Assembly: GCF_026262575.1 (NCBI RefSeq)
Contig: NZ_JAPKFL010000002.1
Location: 186,001 to 250,000 of the forward strand
From: Streptomyces marinisediminis
GTDB taxonomy: Bacteria > Actinomycetota > Actinomycetes > Streptomycetales > Streptomycetaceae
DNA length: 64,000 bases
Reading direction: 5' to 3'
A model generated the notes under the pieces. It worked only from the letters and a program-made list of their open reading frames with translations, did no database searches and was not told the DNA's origin. The position numbers were made by a program, and so were the translations under genes. Numbering within the stretch: the stretch's first letter is position 1; every line of letters starts with the position of its first letter. Positions 16,887 through 25,333 of this stretch are shown one piece after another.

Positions 16887-17828
16887 ATGCGCGGGACCAC
16901 TGTCTTACCGGGGACGGCCTGCGACGCGGCGGGCGGGGACGGCGCGCTGCCCATGCACCGGCTGGCGGTGCCGATGCCCAACGTCCTGCCCTTCGCGATC
17001 GGCACGTTCGACACCATCGGCCCGCTGTCCCGGGCGGCCTTCCCGCACCGGCACACCTTCTACGAGATCCTGCACGTGACCGGCGGCACCGGGCACCACG
17101 TCATCGACGTCGCCCGGTGGCCGCTGCGGCCACCGCACCTGGGCGTCATCGCCCCCGGCCAGGTGCACCACTGGGAGGACGCGGCGGGTCTTGAGGGCAC
17201 CGTCGTGCTGTTCACCGAGGACTTCCTGCTGGACCACCCCGGAGACCGGGAGGTGCTGCGGCGGCTGGCCGAGCGCCCGTGGGTGGACCTGGACGCGCGC
17301 GCCGACACCGACCTGCGGCGCGTGCTGGCCGAGCTGGACGAGGAGTACCGGCGCGGCGCCGAGGGGTTCGCCAGCGTGCTGGCGGCGCTGCTGCACGTGC
17401 TGGTGGTGCGCGCCGCGCGGGTGACGGCGCCGCCGCCCGGCCCGGGCGCGGGCCGGCCGCGCACGCTGGCGGAGGGGTTCACCGCGCTGCTCACGCGCGT
17501 CGACCCGGCGCTGTGGTCGGTGCGCCGCTGCGCGGACGAGCTGGGGGTGAGCACCGGGTACCTGGCCGAAGCCGTCAAGACGGCGACGGGGCGGACGCCG
17601 GGGCAGCTCGTGCGGGCGGCGCGGGTGCACGAGGCGAAGCGGCTGCTGGTGCGCACGGAGCTGACGGTGCGCCAGGTGGCCGCCCGGGTCGGGGTGGCCG
17701 ACCCGGCGTACTTCTGCCGCTTCTTCCGCCGGGAGACGGGCCTGAGCCCGGGCGACTTCCGGCGCGGCGGCGATATTCACCACGACCACCGCGTCGAGTC
17801 CATCGCCCGCCCCGAGCCGTCTGCGTAG
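16887..17828 (+). CDS. AraC family transcriptional regulator
   Basis: 313 residues from the ATG at 16887, with GGGAGG about 9 bases upstream. The N-terminal half is a cupin-like effector domain (FPHRHTFYEILHVTGG, IAPGQVHHWED). The C-terminal hundred residues hold the two helix-turn-helix motifs (ADELGVSTGYLAEAVK and VAARVGVADPAYFCRFFRR). It is transcribed toward, and 41 bases from, the secreted dioxygenase gene, so a role in sensing an aromatic or plant-derived compound is a reasonable guess, not shown by sequence. Confidence 0.88.
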   Translation: MRGTTVLPGTACDAAGGDGALPMHRLAVPMPNVLPFAIGTFDTIGPLSRAAFPHRHTFYEILHVTGGTGHHVIDVARWPLRPPHLGVIAPGQVHHWEDAAGLEGTVVLFTEDFLLDHPGDREVLRRLAERPWVDLDARADTDLRRVLAELDEEYRRGAEGFASVLAALLHVLVVRAARVTAPPPGPGAGRPRTLAEGFTALLTRVDPALWSVRRCADELGVSTGYLAEAVKTATGRTPGQLVRAARVHEAKRLLVRTELTVRQVAARVGVADPAYFCRFFRRETGLSPGDFRRGGDIHHDHRVESIARPEPSA

Positions 17829-17869
17829 CGTCTTCGCCGTCACCCCAGCACCCCCCACGAGGAGCAGCC

Positions 17870-18697
17870 ATGGACGGCGAGACACCCAGCGGCCCGAGCG
17901 GCACCGCCCACCCCAGCCGCAAGACGGTGCTCCGTGCGGCGCTCGCGGCCGGTGTGGCCGCGCCGGCCCTGCTGACCGGGGCCCCCGCGCTGGCCCGCGG
18001 CCTGGGCTCCAGCGGCCAGACCCTGGAGCCCACCCCGATGTGCGACGACGGCGACGACCCGACGCCGCCGCAGATGGAGGGCCCCTACTTCAAGCCCAAC
18101 TCCCCGCGCCGGACCAACCTGGTGCAGCCGGGCACCCCCGGCACGCCGCTGACCGTCACCGGGTACGTGTTCGGGCTGGGCTGCCAGGCGCTCGACCGCG
18201 TGCTGCTGGACTTCTGGCAGGCCGACGCCAACGGGGCCTACGACAACGTCGGGTACCGGTTCCGCGGCCACCAGTTCACCGGGGCGGACGGCGCGTTCAC
18301 CCTCACCACGATCGTGCCGGGGCTGTACCCGGGCCGCACCCGGCACCTGCACGTCAAGCTCCAGGCCCCGAACCGGCCGGTGCTGACCACGCAGCTCTAC
18401 TTCCCCGGGGAGCCGCGCAACGGCACGGACTCGCTGTACGACCCGCGGCTGCTGATGACCGTGCGCAACGCGGGCGGCGGCCGGGAGGCGTCCTTCGACT
18501 TCGTGCTGAACGTGCCCGACGACGGCGGGCCGGGGCCCGAGCCGACGCCGCCCGGCGGCACGTGGGCGGTGGGCACCGCCTACCGGCCCGGGGACAAGGT
18601 GACCTACGGCGGCCGCGGCTACGTCTGCCGCCAGGGCCACACCGCCCAGCCGGGCTGGGAGCCGCCGAACGCCCCGGCGCTGTGGCAGGCCGGCTAG
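17870..18697 (+). CDS. Secreted intradiol ring-cleavage dioxygenase with CBM5/12
   Basis: 275-residue exported non-haem Fe(III) enzyme expected to open catechol-type rings between the hydroxyls. The ATG at 17870 has GAGGAG upstream. The N-terminus looks like a signal peptide (SRKTVLRAALAAGVAAPALL), without a clear twin-arginine pair. The dioxygenase core covers residues about 60-215, with likely iron ligands Tyr124, Tyr153 (PGLYP), His159 and His161 (RHLHVK). After a Pro/Gly linker, residues 229-273 are a CBM5/12 chitin/cellulose-binding module (WAVGTAYRPGDKVTYGGRGY). The same fusion is known from a biomass-degrading Streptomyces and suggests attack on lignin-related aromatics bound to polysaccharide. 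Confidence 0.87.
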   Translation: MDGETPSGPSGTAHPSRKTVLRAALAAGVAAPALLTGAPALARGLGSSGQTLEPTPMCDDGDDPTPPQMEGPYFKPNSPRRTNLVQPGTPGTPLTVTGYVFGLGCQALDRVLLDFWQADANGAYDNVGYRFRGHQFTGADGAFTLTTIVPGLYPGRTRHLHVKLQAPNRPVLTTQLYFPGEPRNGTDSLYDPRLLMTVRNAGGGREASFDFVLNVPDDGGPGPEPTPPGGTWAVGTAYRPGDKVTYGGRGYVCRQGHTAQPGWEPPNAPALWQAG

Positions 18698-18749
18698 GGC
18701 GGGACCCGTACGCGCCGCGCGGGCCGCGGTGGGCGGCGTGGGGAACTCA

Positions 18750-18781
18750 CCCCGCGGGCGTGCGGCGGCGCGCCCGCGGGG
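18750..18781. terminator. Bidirectional hairpin between convergent genes
   Basis: Perfect 11-bp stem (18750-18760 with 18771-18781) and a 10-base loop, between the dioxygenase gene and the oppositely directed lacI gene. Confidence 0.55.
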
Positions 18782-18916
18782 TGGCCTCCGGCGCCCCGGC
18801 CCGCGGCGCGCGCCGCGTCCCCCGCCGGACGCGCCCGCCGCGCGGTGCGCCCGGCCCGGGACCGCGGGCGGCACCGGCGCGGGGGGCGCCGGCGTCCCCC
18901 GGCCCGGGCCGGGGTG

Positions 18917-19948
18917 TCAGCGGTCGGGGGCCAGGGACGTCGAGGCGCGGACCACCAGCTCCGGCTGGAAGACGAACTCCGTGCGCTGGACGGGGTTGCC
19001 GCCGACCTCTTCCAGCAGGGACTGCACCGCCGCGTGGGCCATGGCGCGCACCGGCTGCCGGACCGTGGTCAGTGGCGGGTCGGTGAAGGCGATGAGCTCG
19101 GAGTCGTCGTAGCCCACCACGGACACCTCCCCCGGCACGTCCAGGCCGCGGGCCCGGGCGGCGCGCACGGCGCCGAGCGCCATCAGGTCGGACCCGCAGA
19201 CGACGCCGGTGCAGCCCGCGTCCAGCAGCGCGCCGGCCGCCGCGTGGCCGCCCTCGACGGTGAACAGGGTGTGCCGCACGTGCCCGGTGAGACCGGCCTC
19301 GGCGACGGCGGCCGTGAACCCGTCGGCCTTGCGCAGCGAGGGCACGAAGCGGTTCGGGCCGACGGCCAGCCCGACCCGCCGGTGGCCCAGGTCGGCGAGG
19401 TGGCGCACGGCCATGCGCGCGGCGGCGGCGTCGTCCGGGGAGACGAAGGTGCCGTCGACGCGCGCGTTGTAGCCGTTGATGAGCACGAACGGCACGCCGC
19501 GCCCGGCCAGCCGCGCGTAGCGGGCCGGGTCGGCGGCGAGGTCGGCGTGCAGGCCCGACATGAAGATGACGCCGGTGACGCCGCGCTCGACGAGCTGGTC
19601 CACCAGCTCGTCCTCGGTGACGCCGCCGGGCATCTGCGTGCCCAGCACCGGGGTGTACCCGTAGCCCGCGAGGGCCTGCTCGATGACCTGGGCGAACGCG
19701 GGGAAGATGGGGTTGGTCAGCTCCGGGATGACCAGGCCCACCAGCCCCGCGCTGCGCTGCCGCAGCCGCACCGGGCGCTCGTAGCCGAGCACGTCCAGCG
19801 CGGCCAGCACCTTCTGCCGGGTCCCGGCCGCCACCCCCGCCTTGCCGTTCAGCACCCGGCTGACCGTGGCCTCGCTGACCTCGGCCTGCGCCGCGAGGTC
19901 GGCGAGCCGGGCGGGCAGGGTCGCCGCGCCCGGCTCGGTGACGCTCAC
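18917..19948 (-). CDS. LacI family repressor, MalR paralogue
   Basis: 343-residue DNA-binding repressor. The GTG at 19948 overlaps the aglA stop as GTGA, making it the last gene of the maltose operon. The N-terminal helix-turn-helix (ARLADLAAQAEVSEATVSRVLNGK) and hinge precede a periplasmic-binding-protein-like sugar domain. By hand count it matches MalR (25.3 kb) at about 80% of its first 105 residues, and the recognition helix is identical, so both should read the same operator. Effector-pocket residues differ more. It would create autoregulation from inside the operon. Confidence 0.9.
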   Translation of the reverse strand: MSVTEPGAATLPARLADLAAQAEVSEATVSRVLNGKAGVAAGTRQKVLAALDVLGYERPVRLRQRSAGLVGLVIPELTNPIFPAFAQVIEQALAGYGYTPVLGTQMPGGVTEDELVDQLVERGVTGVIFMSGLHADLAADPARYARLAGRGVPFVLINGYNARVDGTFVSPDDAAAARMAVRHLADLGHRRVGLAVGPNRFVPSLRKADGFTAAVAEAGLTGHVRHTLFTVEGGHAAAGALLDAGCTGVVCGSDLMALGAVRAARARGLDVPGEVSVVGYDDSELIAFTDPPLTTVRQPVRAMAHAAVQSLLEEVGGNPVQRTEFVFQPELVVRASTSLAPDR

Positions 19949-21558
19949 GCGGACCACCACACGGTGGTGTCGGCGGGCAGGTCGCCACCGCCGTAGGGGC
20001 CGCTGGTCAGCAGCACCCGGCCCGGCGGCGCCGGGAAGGGGGCGGGGCGCCCGGTGGTGTTGGCGGCGCACACGAACGCGCCGCGCCGGAAGGCGACGAC
20101 GCCCTCGGGTGCGTCCAGCCACCGCACCGCGTCCCCGGCACCCAGGTCCGGGTGCTCGCGGCGCAGCCGCAGCGCGGTGCGGTACAGCTCCAGCGTGGAG
20201 TCGGGGTCGCCGGTCTGCGCCTCGACGCTCAGCTCGCCCCACCCCTCCGGCTGCGGCAGCCAGCTCCCGCCCTCCCCGAAGCCGTGGGAGGTGCCGCCCC
20301 GGGTCCACGGGATCGGCACGCGGCAGCCGTCGCGCAGCCCGTCCTGGCCGTCGGACTTCGCGAACGAGGGGTCCTGGCGCACCTCGTCGGGCAGGTCGGT
20401 GACTTCCGGCAGGCCCAGTTCCTCGCCCTGGTAGACGTAGGCGGAGCCGGGCAGCGCGAGCATCAGCAGCGTCGCCGCGCGGGCCCGGGGCAGGCCGCCG
20501 CCGAGCCGGGTGCGGTGGCGCACGACGTCGTGGTTGGACAGCACCCAGGTGGTCGCGGCGCCCACCGGGCGCAGGGAGCCCAGCGACTCGTCGATCACGG
20601 CGCGCAGCGCGACCGCGTCCCAACCGGTGTTCAGGTAGTGGAAGTTGAACGCCTGGTGCAGCTCGTCCGGGCGCAGGTACAGGGCGGTGCGGTCGGCGCT
20701 GGGCGTCCACGCCTCGGCGACGCCGATGCGGTCGCCGCCGTACTCGTCCAGGATCAGCCGCCAGGAGCGGTAGATCTCGTGCACGCCGTCCTGGTCGAAG
20801 AAGGGCAGCACCTGGTTGCCCAGCAGCTTGAGCTGCTCCCCGTGGCCCATGTCGGGCAGGCCGGGCGCCTTGACCATCCCGTGCGCGACGTCGATGCGGA
20901 AGCCGTCCACGCCCAGGTCCAGCCAGAAGCGCAGCACCGAGCGGAACTCGTCGCGCACGGCCGGGTGGTCCCAGTTGAAGTCCGGCTGCTCGGGGGCGAA
21001 CAGGTGCAGGTACCACTCCCCCGGCGTGCCGTCGGGGTTCTTCGCGCGCGTCCAGGCGGGGCCGCCGAAGATGGACTCCCAGTCGTTGGGCGGCTCCTCG
21101 CCCCGCTCCCCCCTGCCGGGGCGGAAGTGGTAGCGCGCGCGCAGCGGCGAGCCCGGCCCCTCCCGCAGCGCGCGCTGGAACCACTCGTGCTGGTCGGAGG
21201 AGTGGTTGGGCACGAGGTCGACGATGACGCGCAGGCCCAGGCCGTGGGCGTCCCGGATGAGGGCCTCGGCGTCGCCCAGCTCGCCGAACATCGGGTCGAT
21301 GGCCCGGTAGTCGGAGACGTCGTAGCCGGCGTCGGCCTGCGGGGAGGCGTAGAAGGGGCTCAGCCAGACGGCGTCCACCCCGAGTTCGGCCAGGTAGGGC
21401 AGCCGGCGGCGGATGCCGGGCAGGTCGCCCATGCCGTCCCCGTTGCCGTCGGCGAAGGAGCGCGGGTAGACCTGGTAGATGACGGCGTCGCGCCACCAGC
21501 CGGGGCGGTCGCTCGCTGCGGCGGCGCCGGTCGTGGGTGCGGCGAGGTGCTTGGTCAT
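19945..21558 (-). CDS. aglA: Alpha-glucosidase, GH13
   Basis: 537-residue cytoplasmic enzyme releasing glucose from imported maltose and maltodextrins. ATG at 21558, 46 bases after malG. GH13 blocks: DLVPNHSS, GFRIDVAHG with the nucleophile Asp, VAEAW with the acid Glu, SNHDVVRH with the third carboxylate, plus QVYPRSFADGNGDGMGDLPG at the N-terminus, typical of alpha-1,4-glucosidases. There is no signal peptide. An alpha-glucosidase gene, aglA, follows malEFG in S. coelicolor as well. Its stop overlaps the start of the downstream lacI gene. Confidence 0.92.
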   Translation of the reverse strand: MTKHLAAPTTGAAAASDRPGWWRDAVIYQVYPRSFADGNGDGMGDLPGIRRRLPYLAELGVDAVWLSPFYASPQADAGYDVSDYRAIDPMFGELGDAEALIRDAHGLGLRVIVDLVPNHSSDQHEWFQRALREGPGSPLRARYHFRPGRGERGEEPPNDWESIFGGPAWTRAKNPDGTPGEWYLHLFAPEQPDFNWDHPAVRDEFRSVLRFWLDLGVDGFRIDVAHGMVKAPGLPDMGHGEQLKLLGNQVLPFFDQDGVHEIYRSWRLILDEYGGDRIGVAEAWTPSADRTALYLRPDELHQAFNFHYLNTGWDAVALRAVIDESLGSLRPVGAATTWVLSNHDVVRHRTRLGGGLPRARAATLLMLALPGSAYVYQGEELGLPEVTDLPDEVRQDPSFAKSDGQDGLRDGCRVPIPWTRGGTSHGFGEGGSWLPQPEGWGELSVEAQTGDPDSTLELYRTALRLRREHPDLGAGDAVRWLDAPEGVVAFRRGAFVCAANTTGRPAPFPAPPGRVLLTSGPYGGGDLPADTTVWWSA

Positions 21559-21604
21559 GTCATCCCTGGTGTGTAGTGGCGAGCGGAGGCGGGCGGGCGC
21601 CCGC

Positions 21605-22567
21605 TCAGGACTTGACGGCTCCGGCGGTCATCCCGGAGATCAGGTAGCGCTGCGCGAATCCGAAGACGAGGGCGGCGGGCACCGCGATGAGCACCGCGGC
21701 GGCCGTCATGGAGCCCCAGTCCTGGGTGTACTGGTTGACGAACGTCTGCAGGCCCCGGGCGAGGGTGAGCTTGTCCTCACCGGTCATGAACGCCGACGCG
21801 TAGGCGACTTCGGCCCAGGCCGTGACGAAGCTGTAGAAACCGGTGACGGCCAGGCCGGGCTTGGCCAGGGGCATGATCAGGCGCCAGAAGGTGCCGAACG
21901 GGGTCAGCCCGTCCACCCGCCCGGACTCGTCGATGGAGATGGGGATGGTGTCGAAGAACCCCTTCATCATCCAGGCGCAGAAGGGCACCGCGATGGTGAG
22001 GTAGGTGATCACCAGGCCGACGGGCTGGTTCAGCAGCCCCATCCGCGCCATCAGGTTGTACAGCGGCACGATGAGCACCGCCATCGGGAACATCTGCGTG
22101 ACGAGCAGCGTCCACAGCAGCGGGCGCATGCCGGGGAAGCGGAAGCGGCTGAGGGCGTAGCCGGTGGTGGAGGAGATGAAGACGCCCAGGACCACGGTGA
22201 GCACGACCACGAACACCGAGTTGCCGAACCAGGTGACGAACTCGGTCGCCCCCAGGACGTGGGTGTAGTTGTCGAGAGTGAAGTCCTTCACCGGATCCAG
22301 TGTGAAGGCCTCGTGCTTGGGCTTGAAGGAGGTCACCAGCAGCCACAGCGGCGGGAGGACGGCGACGGCGGTGGCCAGCGCCAGCCCCAGGTGCAGGCCC
22401 ACCGAGGCCAGCGGGGCGCGCTCGCCGCGCCGGCGCACCCGGCGCCCGGGCCGGGCGGGCGGCGTCACGGGCACGGCCCTGGCCGGGGTGGCGGGCACCT
22501 TCTCCAGCGCCTCGTCCCGGGTCCGGGTGGACGGCTGCTGCACTGCGTGGTCCGGCATCTTCGTCAC
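21605..22567 (-). CDS. malG: Maltose/maltodextrin ABC transporter permease MalG
   Basis: 320-residue inner-membrane permease. The GTG at 22567 overlaps the malF stop as GTGA, with GGGAGAGG upstream. An about 50-residue Pro/Arg-rich cytoplasmic N-terminus is followed by six helices. The EAA-type coupling loop appears as SIDESGRVDGLTPFGTF and LIMPLAKPGL. No ATPase gene lies in the locus; streptomycete sugar importers of this class share the ATPase MsiK encoded elsewhere. Confidence 0.93.
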   Translation of the reverse strand: MTKMPDHAVQQPSTRTRDEALEKVPATPARAVPVTPPARPGRRVRRRGERAPLASVGLHLGLALATAVAVLPPLWLLVTSFKPKHEAFTLDPVKDFTLDNYTHVLGATEFVTWFGNSVFVVVLTVVLGVFISSTTGYALSRFRFPGMRPLLWTLLVTQMFPMAVLIVPLYNLMARMGLLNQPVGLVITYLTIAVPFCAWMMKGFFDTIPISIDESGRVDGLTPFGTFWRLIMPLAKPGLAVTGFYSFVTAWAEVAYASAFMTGEDKLTLARGLQTFVNQYTQDWGSMTAAAVLIAVPAALVFGFAQRYLISGMTAGAVKS

Positions 22568-23577
22568 CACACCTCTCCCTGCTTGCGGAGCGAACGGCGG
22601 TAGAGGACCGCGAAGGCGACCAGGAGGAGCAGGATCAGCACGCCCCAGGTGGCCGAGGTCGCGAAGTCGCGCGGACTGCGCACGAAGGCGAGGTTGAACG
22701 CCTCGGTGACCAGGATCTCCGACGAGCCGTAGGGGCCGCCGCCGGTGAGCAGGAAGATCACCGGGAACATGTTGAACGTCCAGATGGTGCTGAGCAGGAT
22801 CACCGTGGCGCTGACGGAGCGGATGCCGGGCACCGTGATGTTGCGGAATCGCTGCCAGGGCCCGGCGCCGTCCATCTCGGCGGCCTCGTACAGCTCGCCC
22901 GGGACGGACTGCAGGGCGCCCAGGGTGGCGACGAGCATGAACGGCACGCCGATCCAGATGTTGACGGTGATGACGGCCAGCTTGGCCCAGGTGGGGTGCT
23001 CCAGCCAGTCGACGCCCTCGATGCCGCCGCCGGTGAGCACCGCGTTGAACATCCCGTCCCCGGCGAAGAGCAGGCGCCAGGCGAAGACGGAGACGAACGC
23101 GGGGATGCCCCAGGGCAGGATCAGCGCGATGCGGTAGAGCGTGCGGCCGCGCACCGCGCGGTTGAGCATGTTGGCCAGGGCCAGGCCGATGAGGAAGGTG
23201 AGGCTGACGCAGGCCACGGTCCACACGACCGTCCAGGCCAGCCGCCCCCAGAAGACGTCGCCGGTGAGCACCTCGACGTAGTTGTCCAGCCCGACGAACT
23301 CGTAGGTGGGCTCCAGGGTGCGGGCGCCGATGGTGCGGCCGACGTTGCGCTCGTCGGCGTTCGTCAGCGACAGGTAGACGCCGCGGAGCAGCGGGAAGCC
23401 GATGATCACACCGAGGACGAGCACCACCGGAGCGATCATGGCCCAGGCGTACCAGTGGGTGCTCAGCACCCGGCGCGCCCGTGCGGGTTTCCTCACGTCG
23501 GCCCCGCGCCCGCGGCCGCGGGCGGTGGGTCCACCGCTCGCGGCCGGCTGCGCCGGTCGGCCGGTCTCGACTGCCAT
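22564..23577 (-). CDS. malF: Maltose/maltodextrin ABC transporter permease MalF
   Basis: 337-residue permease partner of MalG. ATG at 23577, 45 bases after malE. About six to seven membrane helices; the EAA loop is YEAAEMDGAGPWQRF followed by ITVPGI. It is the usual compact actinobacterial type without the large periplasmic P2 insertion of the E. coli protein. Start and stop positions indicate co-translation with malG. Confidence 0.93.
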   Translation of the reverse strand: MAVETGRPAQPAASGGPTARGRGRGADVRKPARARRVLSTHWYAWAMIAPVVLVLGVIIGFPLLRGVYLSLTNADERNVGRTIGARTLEPTYEFVGLDNYVEVLTGDVFWGRLAWTVVWTVACVSLTFLIGLALANMLNRAVRGRTLYRIALILPWGIPAFVSVFAWRLLFAGDGMFNAVLTGGGIEGVDWLEHPTWAKLAVITVNIWIGVPFMLVATLGALQSVPGELYEAAEMDGAGPWQRFRNITVPGIRSVSATVILLSTIWTFNMFPVIFLLTGGGPYGSSEILVTEAFNLAFVRSPRDFATSATWGVLILLLLVAFAVLYRRSLRKQGEVW

Positions 23578-23622
23578 GGTCGTTCAGTCAGCCTTTCCTC
23601 GTGTCCTGCCCGGCCGGTGCCC

Positions 23623-24891
23623 TCACTTCCAGTCCGGCAGCAGCTCGCGGTACGCCTCGCCGGTGGACTCGGCGGCCTCCTCGGGCGTGGCCGCGTCCTT
23701 GACGACCCGGGCGAGCTGCTCCTTCAGCGGGTCGAAGAAGCCGGCGGCCTCCGGAATCCAGGCGCGCTGCACGGCCTTGTCCACGGCGGGCTTGAAGAAC
23801 CGCACCATCTGGTTCTCCTGGACCGAGGGCTCCTCGTAGACGGAGGTGCGCGTCGGCAGCAGGCTCAGCTCCTCGGTGGTGCGCTGCTGCACCTCGGCCG
23901 AGGACATGTACCGGGCGAACTCCTTGGCCGCGTCCATGTTCTCGGGGGCGGTCCCCGCGTAGACCGAGAGGTTCCAGCCGCCCTGTGGGGCGCCCTGGTC
24001 CTCGCTGCCCGCCGGTACCGGGGCGACGCCGAGGTTGTCCGGGTCGTCCTTGAACTCCGCGCCGGCCAGGGTGCCGGCGATGGCCCACGGTCCGTCGACG
24101 ATCATGGCGGCCTCGCCGTTGTTGAAGGCCTTCTGCTGGTTGGCGTAGCCGTCGTTGATGTCGGTGGTCGCCACGCCGGAGTCCAGCAGGTCCTCGACGG
24201 TGGCGAAGGCGGCGGCGCCCGCCGGGTCGTCGACGGTGACCTCGCGCGCCTGGGCGTCCACCAGGTCGCCGCCCTCGCCGTAGAGGTAGGGCAGGAACCA
24301 GTAGGCGTCGTCCCCGCGCAGGTAGAAGGGGGTCGCGCCGGTCTTCTCGATGGCGGCGGCCGAGTCCTTCAGCTCCGCGATCGAGGAGGGCGCCTCGACG
24401 CCGGCCTCGTCGAGAATCCGCTTGTTGTAGAACAGCGCGAGGGTGTCGATGACCTGCGGGAGCGCGTAGGTCCGGCCGTCGTACTGGGTGCTGCCCCAGG
24501 CCTGCGGCACGTGGTCGCCCGCGTCGTCGGCCAGGTCGTCCAGCGGCTCGATGATCTGGAGGCTGGCGAAGTCGGAGACCCAGGCGACCTCGGTCCGCAT
24601 CACCTCGGGGGCCTCGCCCGCGTTGGCCGCGTCCTTGAACTTGTTCTGGGCGTTGTCGAAGCCGATGTTGACGTACTCGACGTCGACCCCGGGGTGCTTG
24701 TTCTCGAAGTCCTCGGCGATCCGCTGGAAGGTGGCCTTCTCCGCGTCGTTCGAGGTGTCCCAGAAGGTGACGGTGCCGGACAGTTCGCCGGACGCGGCGT
24801 CGCCGCCCTCCTCACCGCCCCCGCCACCGCAAGCCGTTGCCGCAAGAGCGAGCGCCGCCACCAGGGCGGTGGTGCCTATAGCACGCCGCAT
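23623..24891 (-). CDS. malE: Maltose/maltodextrin-binding lipoprotein MalE
   Basis: 422-residue extracellular solute-binding lipoprotein that hands sugar to MalFG. The ATG at 24891 has GGAGG upstream. The signal ends in a lipobox with Cys21 (AATAC), followed by a Gly/Glu tether. The family-1 solute-binding fold follows, with aromatic positions expected for sugar stacking (VTFWDTSND, DGPWAIAG, GGWNLSVY). It heads the malEFG-aglA-lacI operon, divergent from malR. Confidence 0.94.
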   Translation of the reverse strand: MRRAIGTTALVAALALAATACGGGGGEEGGDAASGELSGTVTFWDTSNDAEKATFQRIAEDFENKHPGVDVEYVNIGFDNAQNKFKDAANAGEAPEVMRTEVAWVSDFASLQIIEPLDDLADDAGDHVPQAWGSTQYDGRTYALPQVIDTLALFYNKRILDEAGVEAPSSIAELKDSAAAIEKTGATPFYLRGDDAYWFLPYLYGEGGDLVDAQAREVTVDDPAGAAAFATVEDLLDSGVATTDINDGYANQQKAFNNGEAAMIVDGPWAIAGTLAGAEFKDDPDNLGVAPVPAGSEDQGAPQGGWNLSVYAGTAPENMDAAKEFARYMSSAEVQQRTTEELSLLPTRTSVYEEPSVQENQMVRFFKPAVDKAVQRAWIPEAAGFFDPLKEQLARVVKDAATPEEAAESTGEAYRELLPDWK

Positions 24892-25017
24892 GTTCAAGTC
24901 CTCCACGGTGATATGCCCGATGTGCGGGGGAGCCCTGACCGCTCCCACTCGGGCCGCGCACTCTCGCGGCGCCGGGCTGACCAGGAACGTAACAGCGCTG
25001 GAACCGATCCGAAAGAC

Positions 25018-25070
25018 CTTGCCGCAATTTTCTGCAACCGATCTTGCGCCGTTTTCCGCAAGAGCTTGCA
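25018..25070. promoter_or_regulatory. CTTGC/GCAAG repeat cluster, MalR operator candidate
   Basis: CTTGC occurs at 25018, 25043 and 25065 and GCAAG at 25058. The last two form GCAAG-AG-CTTGC, an inverted repeat with a 2-base spacer. The cluster lies just upstream of the malE -35 region and shares its core with the repeats upstream of the amylase. Confidence 0.6.
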
Positions 25071-25211
25071 TCCTCGCGCGACCGCCGCGCACCCCCGTAC
25101 CTCCTCCGAGCGAGCGCGCGAACAACCGAGCAGAAGCGGCATAGCGGGCACCCGCGGCCCCGAGCGCCCATCAGCGCGCCCCGCGCACCCCGGCGGACGG
25201 GAACGGGCGGG

Positions 25212-25263
25212 CCCGCGCCGTCTTCCGGGTCCGCGGGCCCGCGGACCCGGAAGACGGCGCGGG
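25212..25263. repeat. 52-bp perfect palindrome upstream of malR
   Basis: The 26 bases from 25212 are the exact reverse complement of the 26 bases ending at 25263, with no spacer. The centre is GGGCCC. It lies between the repeat cluster and malR, 70 bases before the proposed malR start. Confidence 0.9.
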
Positions 25264-25319
25264 GCAGGAGGGGGGCGGGAGGGGAGGCGGCCGAAGTAGG
25301 CAGTGCGGCACCGTGGCGG

Positions 25320-25325
25320 TACAGT
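25320..25325 (+). promoter_or_regulatory. malR -10 box, leaderless candidate
   Basis: TACAGT ends 8 bases before the GTG at 25334, and no ribosome site precedes that codon. This suggests transcription starts at or beside the start codon. Confidence 0.45.
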
Positions 25326-25333
25326 CCCATTCC

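Larger units (their letters stand above)
24892..25333. other. malE-malR divergent control region
   Basis: It contains a malE -10 candidate (TACGTT on the minus strand, 24991-24986, with a weak TTTCGG -35 17 bases upstream), a run of CTTGC/GCAAG repeats, a 52-bp perfect palindrome, a purine-rich run at 25265-25290 and the malR -10 candidate. No gene. Confidence 0.7.
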
